A stretch of 64,000 nt of DNA, from contig NZ_JAAVUW010000002.1 of assembly GCF_018449605.1 (NCBI RefSeq), positions 248,001 to 312,000 of the forward strand. Reading direction: 5' to 3'. The translations under genes were made by a program, and so were the position numbers. This document shows positions 60,149 to 64,000 of the stretch, in pieces. This stretch comes from Luteibacter sp. dw_328 (lineage in GTDB: Bacteria; Pseudomonadota; Gammaproteobacteria; Xanthomonadales; Rhodanobacteraceae). The notes beneath the pieces are model-generated. The model did no database searches and had not been told where the DNA came from. It was given only the letters and a program-made list of their open reading frames with translations. Positions within the stretch are counted from its first letter, which is position 1. Each line of letters starts with the position of its first letter.

Positions 60149-62608
60149 TCAGGCTGCACGCCTTGAAGAACCCGGCGACGGCCGCGAGGGTCCCTTGCCG
60201 CTTCCCTTGCGGCTTTCGTAGAACGTTTCGAGCCACTGTTCGGGGCGCAGCGCGTCGGTGGAGACACCTTCGGCTTCCGCGCGCACCTGCAGCACTTCGT
60301 GCATGATTTCGATGTTGTCTGTCGATGCAGAGATCACCGCCAGGGCATCGTCCATGCCGCGCAGGTTGAGCTGGCAGACGGCGGATCCGTGACCCTGCTT
60401 GACCAGGAAGCAGCGCGACCGTTCGTCGAGGCTGACGACCACGTTGTACTCGGCATCAGTCAGCTTCAGGCCTTCGACATAGTCTTCGCGGCTGGCGTTG
60501 GGGTTGGGCAGGAGGATCATGGTCGCGGTCTGCTCCACGAGGGCGGAGGCGATATCGCTGGCCAACGCGTCCTCGGGACTCTGGGTGGCGAAAATGCCCA
60601 TACCGTTCTGCTTACGAATGGTCTTCTGCTTGTTCTTGGCGAATTCCTTCAGGCCACCCTTGCCGTCGAGAATCTTCCAGAATTCGTCCATGACGTAGAT
60701 CAGGCGACGACCGTCGATCAACTCTTCCAGGCGGTGCAGGAGGTAGTTGATGACCGGGGCGCGGACCTCCGGGTTGTCGATGATGTCCGTGTAGTCGAAG
60801 CCGATGATGTTGGCTTTGCTGAGATCGACGGTGTCACGAGGATTATCGAAGACCCAGCCCAGCGCGTTGCCCGCGGTCCACTTGCGCATACGGATAAAGA
60901 TGCCATCGTCGCCAAGATTCGGCAGGCTCTTCTGAAAGTTGGTCATGTTGCGCAGGTGCATCGGCGTGTCGAGCATGCTTTCGACGGCGCGGAAGATGTC
61001 TTCTTCCTCGCGCGAGCTGTAGATGCTTTTGCCGGCCAATACCTTGATCAGGTTGCCAAGGAACTGCACGTTCTCTTCAGTGCGCTCGCACTGGAACGGG
61101 TTGAAGCCGGTGGGCTTGCCGTTTTCCAGGGCGAGGTAGTTGCCGCCGCACGCGCGCACGAAGATCTCGGCACCGCGGTCCTTATCGAAGAAGAAGATCG
61201 TCGGTGCCGGGTCGAGCTTCTGTACCTGGCTGAGCAGGAAGTTGATCAGCGCCGTCTTACCGGTACCGGACTTACCGATGACCATGGTGTTGGCGATGGC
61301 CTTCTCACCCAGCGAGTTCTCGGCGGGGTGGGTGGCGTGGAAGTTAAAGTAGTACGGCTGGCCGTTCGTCGTCTGCAACGTAGTGACACAGTCGCCCCAG
61401 GGATTCTGGTCCTTCTTGCCGGTCGCGAAGTTATGCAGCGGCGACAGGCCGAGGAAGTTGAGCGAGCTGACGTTGGCCAGGCGCGTGCGGTACTTCCAGT
61501 TCCCGGGGAACTGGGCATAGAAGGCTGATGTGACCGCGAGATCTTCCTTCACCGTCACGAAGCCTGCGTTGGACAGTTCGGCGCGGGTCGTGGCGATCTG
61601 CTGCGAAAGCGCTTCCTGGCTTGGCGCATAGATCGCGATGGTGAAATGATACTCACCCAGGACGAAGTTGCCGGACGCCAGTTGGTCCATGGCGTGGTCA
61701 AGCTCGATGATCTGGCTCACGGCTTTGTCGCCCGAGGACACCATCATGCCCTTGGTGCGATCGAGCGCCTTGAGCGCGTCCTGGCGACCCATGGGCGTGA
61801 ACGAGTGGGTGATGACGTACTCGAAATCGAGGAACTTCAGGCCGTTGAGGATGCCCGGATACGTGGCATCCACATATTCCTTCAGGTTGAGGATCGCCCC
61901 GAAATGATTGGCGCCGTTAGGCGTCGTCAGCACGAAGTCGCCAGTCTTCGCCGAGAAGCGCTGGCGGCTGACGGGAAGGTAGTCGTAGACAGGCGCCTTG
62001 AGCACCGGCACGGGCTCGTCAATGCGGTTAAGGATGAACCCGAATAGCTCGAGCACCTCCGAAAACACGATGCCGTTGGGTGCCTCGTACATGCCAAGGC
62101 GCGTCGGTGCATAGTCCTTGAGCACGGCCTCGATATTGCCGGCGAGCTCGAGTATTTGGGTGATCGCCTGGGCCTGCTCGGACTCGAGGCGGCTCACATC
62201 GGCGCTCTTCTCCGCAAATGCCTTGCCGCTCACGACCGGACGATAAATCATCGTCAGGTAGAGCTCGTTCTGCATCAGCTTCTGCGTGGACAGCGCCTCG
62301 TAGTACGCGTCCGACAGCGTCTGGTTGAACGCCTCGCCAAACTTCGACTTGTTACGGATACCACGGCGCCGACGGATATCGTGGACCCAGAACGCCACGT
62401 TCGTGTAGTCGGGTGCGCGCAGTGTTTGCAGCATGCGATTGAAGCTGTTGTGACGGTGCTCCAGCTCCCACTCCTCGCGACCGACGAAGGGCAGTCCCCC
62501 GAGACGCCAGGTCAACAGGAAGTCGCCACCCCTCGTCTTCACCACCGAAGGCGAGACGTGGGTGGATAGGGTGATGTGCGTCGAGATGGGAGCGTCTGGA
62601 GTGAACAT
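60149..62608 (-). CDS. virB4: T4SS ATPase VirB4
   Basis: An 819-residue inner-membrane-associated ATPase that powers pilus assembly and transport. The N-terminal CagE/VirB4 domain includes WRLGGLPFVGREEWELEHRH. Walker A is MVIGKSGTGKTALINF (442-457). Walker B is RRLIYVMDEFWKIL, and the ATQSPEDAL segment follows. The start at 62608 (MFTPDAPISTHITLSTH) is chosen; the longer frame to 62746 runs into virB3. It ends with a Ser/Arg-rich tail. Confidence 0.95.
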   Translation of the reverse strand: MFTPDAPISTHITLSTHVSPSVVKTRGGDFLLTWRLGGLPFVGREEWELEHRHNSFNRMLQTLRAPDYTNVAFWVHDIRRRRGIRNKSKFGEAFNQTLSDAYYEALSTQKLMQNELYLTMIYRPVVSGKAFAEKSADVSRLESEQAQAITQILELAGNIEAVLKDYAPTRLGMYEAPNGIVFSEVLELFGFILNRIDEPVPVLKAPVYDYLPVSRQRFSAKTGDFVLTTPNGANHFGAILNLKEYVDATYPGILNGLKFLDFEYVITHSFTPMGRQDALKALDRTKGMMVSSGDKAVSQIIELDHAMDQLASGNFVLGEYHFTIAIYAPSQEALSQQIATTRAELSNAGFVTVKEDLAVTSAFYAQFPGNWKYRTRLANVSSLNFLGLSPLHNFATGKKDQNPWGDCVTTLQTTNGQPYYFNFHATHPAENSLGEKAIANTMVIGKSGTGKTALINFLLSQVQKLDPAPTIFFFDKDRGAEIFVRACGGNYLALENGKPTGFNPFQCERTEENVQFLGNLIKVLAGKSIYSSREEEDIFRAVESMLDTPMHLRNMTNFQKSLPNLGDDGIFIRMRKWTAGNALGWVFDNPRDTVDLSKANIIGFDYTDIIDNPEVRAPVINYLLHRLEELIDGRRLIYVMDEFWKILDGKGGLKEFAKNKQKTIRKQNGMGIFATQSPEDALASDIASALVEQTATMILLPNPNASREDYVEGLKLTDAEYNVVVSLDERSRCFLVKQGHGSAVCQLNLRGMDDALAVISASTDNIEIMHEVLQVRAEAEGVSTDALRPEQWLETFYESRKGSGKGPSRPSPGSSRRAA

Positions 62609-62635
62609 GGTCGTCGGTACCGGGTGAACGGGAAG

Positions 62636-62658
62636 GCCCTGGCACGGTGTGCCAGGGC
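62636..62658 (-). promoter_or_regulatory. Intercistronic hairpin virB3/virB4
   Basis: A perfect 10-bp stem GCCCTGGCAC / GTGCCAGGGC with loop GGT lies between the virB3 stop and the virB4 start. No U-tract is present. Confidence 0.6.
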
Positions 62659-62666
62659 GGCTGTCC

Positions 62667-62981
62667 TTACTTGCGCTTCTTTTCCTTGGACGCGTCGCGG
62701 TAGTTGTTCGGCGTGAATACCCACATTCCGTCGTGCTCGGGCACATTCCGTACCAGTGTCTTGAACCTCAGGCGTAGCGCGAGCAGCCGGAAGATCATTT
62801 CATCGCGACGCGCCATCTGGCGCATCACGAAGACCGATACGGGAATGAGCAGCAGGAACCAGAAGTTGAAGTACATCGCCAACAACAGACCCGTGCCCGT
62901 ACCCATGAAGAAAGGGATATAAGGCACGCCCATGAACATGGGCGGTCGGGTGCAGCCGCGAAACAGCGCGTTCTTATGCAT
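62667..62981 (-). CDS. virB3: T4SS inner-membrane protein VirB3
   Basis: A 104-residue protein with the family start LFRGCTRPPMFMGVPYIPFF, two adjacent hydrophobic segments (GTGLLLAMYFNFWFLLLIPV) and the conserved QMARRDEMIFRLLALRLR. It has a basic C-terminus. The start overlaps the virB2 stop region by eight bases, so the two are coupled. It assembles with VirB4. Confidence 0.93.
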   Translation of the reverse strand: MHKNALFRGCTRPPMFMGVPYIPFFMGTGTGLLLAMYFNFWFLLLIPVSVFVMRQMARRDEMIFRLLALRLRFKTLVRNVPEHDGMWVFTPNNYRDASKEKKRK

Positions 62982-63423
62982 GGATATGGATGAAGTGCAT
63001 CGCTACATTCATGGCATCGATCAGCAAGCCGGCAGTGCTGCTGCCGCCGCTGCTCTGGGTGCATGCCGAGGCACCACTGCCACTGCCGTTGCCGCCCACG
63101 ACCATCTTGGCGACCTGAGCCGCTGCGCCGATCATCACGCCACCGATCAGGGCCGGAGCCACGTCAGCGATGCGCTTGTGCGCGAAGGCGATGCCATAGC
63201 CGGAGAAGATCACCGCGATCGTCACGACGACGATGGATGCAGCGTTGAGCAGTGAGTTGATGTCCTGGAAGAAGCCGCACACCTTGGTGCCGGTCTCGCC
63301 GACCTGCGCGAGCGCAAGGCTCGGGATCATCAGGGCGGCCACAAGGGCGAACGTGCCGATGGCGTTCATCAGCGGCTTCTTGGACGTGGCAAACGCCTTG
63401 GACAGGGAGGGCAGGGCCATCAC
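62974..63423 (-). CDS. virB2: T4SS major pilin VirB2
   Basis: A 149-residue prepilin. The long signal peptide ends SLALAQVGETG. The mature pilin has two hydrophobic helices (NAASIVVVTIAVIFSGYGIA; VAPALIGGVMIGAAAQVAKM) separated by AHKR. A Gly/Ser-rich C-terminal extension with a Cys (GSGSGASACTQSSGG) is followed by a third short hydrophobic stretch (LLIDAMNVAMHFIHIHA). C-terminal extension beyond the core pilin is notable. An alternative start is one codon downstream. Confidence 0.9.
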   Translation of the reverse strand: MMALPSLSKAFATSKKPLMNAIGTFALVAALMIPSLALAQVGETGTKVCGFFQDINSLLNAASIVVVTIAVIFSGYGIAFAHKRIADVAPALIGGVMIGAAAQVAKMVVGGNGSGSGASACTQSSGGSSTAGLLIDAMNVAMHFIHIHA

Positions 63424-63520
63424 GAGGTTCCTCTTTACAGTTCAGATAGAGACGGCAGATGCCGCCGGACGAAGGACGGGGCCGCGGCGCGGACCCGGGT
63501 TGCGGTGGCCCGAAGGCCGA

Positions 63521-63546
63521 CGTGACGAGGCAGGGACTCCGTCACG
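63521..63546 (-). promoter_or_regulatory. Intercistronic hairpin virB1/virB2
   Basis: The stem CGTGACG / CGTCACG (7 bp, extendable with one bulge) lies in the roughly 140-base gap between the virB1 stop and the virB2 start. It is the third hairpin of this kind in the virB run. Confidence 0.5.
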
Positions 63547-63564
63547 TGTAGGGGTGGCATGAGG

Positions 63565-64000
63565 TCAGAACACGAAGGCGCCATCGCTGCCTCCGTTGCG
63601 TAGATCGGCCGGGTCCTGGCGTGGGCCAGGTTGCACAACCGGTGTGACGGTTCCCTGGGTGGGCGCGGCGTCATGTGGGCCGCGGACCTGGGGTACGAAG
63701 ATAGTGGGATCACCCGCCTGTGGCGGCGCTTGCGCCGGAGCGCTTCCTGTCGCATTGGCCGACACGCCGATCTGGGACATGACGGCGGCCGTGGTGGGGT
63801 CGGTACGGATTCGGCCTGGCTGTTTGCTCAGGTCGACCTGAGGTAACCGAGCGCCAACCTGGGACAGCGCGGCCGCCGTGGCCGGGTCGGTCGGAATCGG
63901 TCCGAGCGGCGCGTCAGGCGTGGGCGTCAATACCGGGTTCGTGACCGGGACGACGCCGGCAGGCAACGTCTGCACGGGCACGCTCTGCGCCTGCGCGAGC
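63565..64000 (-). CDS. virB1: Probable VirB1 C-terminus, rest off the edge
   Basis: The open frame enters from the right edge and ends at 63565 with 145 codons visible. The visible part is Pro/Ala/Gln-rich and hydrophilic, with a repeated segment (TDPATAAALSQVGARLPQ and TDPTTAAVMSQIGVSANA). No lysozyme fold is visible because the N-terminal transglycosylase domain would be outside. The assignment rests on position: in X-T4SS loci virB1 precedes virB2, and VirB1 proteins carry a disordered C-terminal tail. Confidence 0.6.
   Translation of the reverse strand, partial: LAQAQSVPVQTLPAGVVPVTNPVLTPTPDAPLGPIPTDPATAAALSQVGARLPQVDLSKQPGRIRTDPTTAAVMSQIGVSANATGSAPAQAPPQAGDPTIFVPQVRGPHDAAPTQGTVTPVVQPGPRQDPADLRNGGSDGAFVF

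Overview
The window looks like chromosomal DNA of a motile, high-GC gammaproteobacterium of the order Xanthomonadales (Lysobacterales), probably a Luteibacter/Dyella-like Rhodanobacteraceae member. This is an inference from three things: protein type, the abundant GTAGGAGCCGATTCATCGGC palindromic repeats, and a Xanthomonadales-type bacterial-killing type IV secretion system (X-T4SS).

Layout. 1-2.7 kb: end of upp, a PsiF-repeat protein and a class III aminotransferase. 2.8-7.5 kb: a tightly coupled operon of an ABC exporter (ATPase, permease), two paralogous DesK-type histidine kinases and a NarL-type regulator. 7.6-11.2 kb: a DUF3142 lipoprotein coupled to a large membrane-anchored helical-repeat protein. 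11.3-12.4 kb: queA. 12.4-21.9 kb: a chemotaxis locus (STAS, cheY, cheA, cheW, MCP, cheR, cheD, cheB, a second MCP, STAS) with sigma-28 (FliA) promoter matches at its start and before cheW. 22.3-25.6 kb: a glycine-repeat lipoprotein beside a TpsB/FhaC-family outer-membrane transporter, with a perfect TGTGA-N6-TCACA (CRP/Clp) box upstream. 25.6-33.7 kb: housekeeping genes (catalase-like protein, phbB, gluQ, htpX, htpG, AEC transporter, S4 protein, a hypothetical). 33.8-42.5 kb: two paralogous secreted proteins, mutS and a HepT/MntA toxin-antitoxin pair between direct repeats.

42.6-64.0 kb, all on the minus strand, is the X-T4SS. From right to left: virB1 (partial), virB2, virB3, virB4, virB5, virB6, a decaying tandem array of [DUF4189 gene + 3' half of virB6], then small secreted proteins, immunity genes and effectors, and finally virD4. 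Four intact effectors end in the XVIPCD secretion domain. Their N-terminal toxic domains are a glucosaminidase, a GH19-type muramidase/chitinase, an NlpC/P60-like amidase and a class 3 lipase. Putative periplasmic immunity proteins lie beside them, together with an internally deleted effector and a fragment of a second immunity gene. virB7-virB11 must lie beyond the right edge.

The most unusual structure is the array at 54.6-59.2 kb. Intact virB6 is followed by three further copies of its C-terminal half with different tails. Each intact tail-bearing copy is followed by its own secreted DUF4189 protein, and the last unit is degenerate. It resembles the orphan-module arrays of polymorphic toxin systems, but it is built on a secretion-channel component. 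The effector/immunity stretch (44-48 kb) likewise carries three paralogous immunity proteins for only one intact lipase effector, which suggests retained immunity after effector loss.
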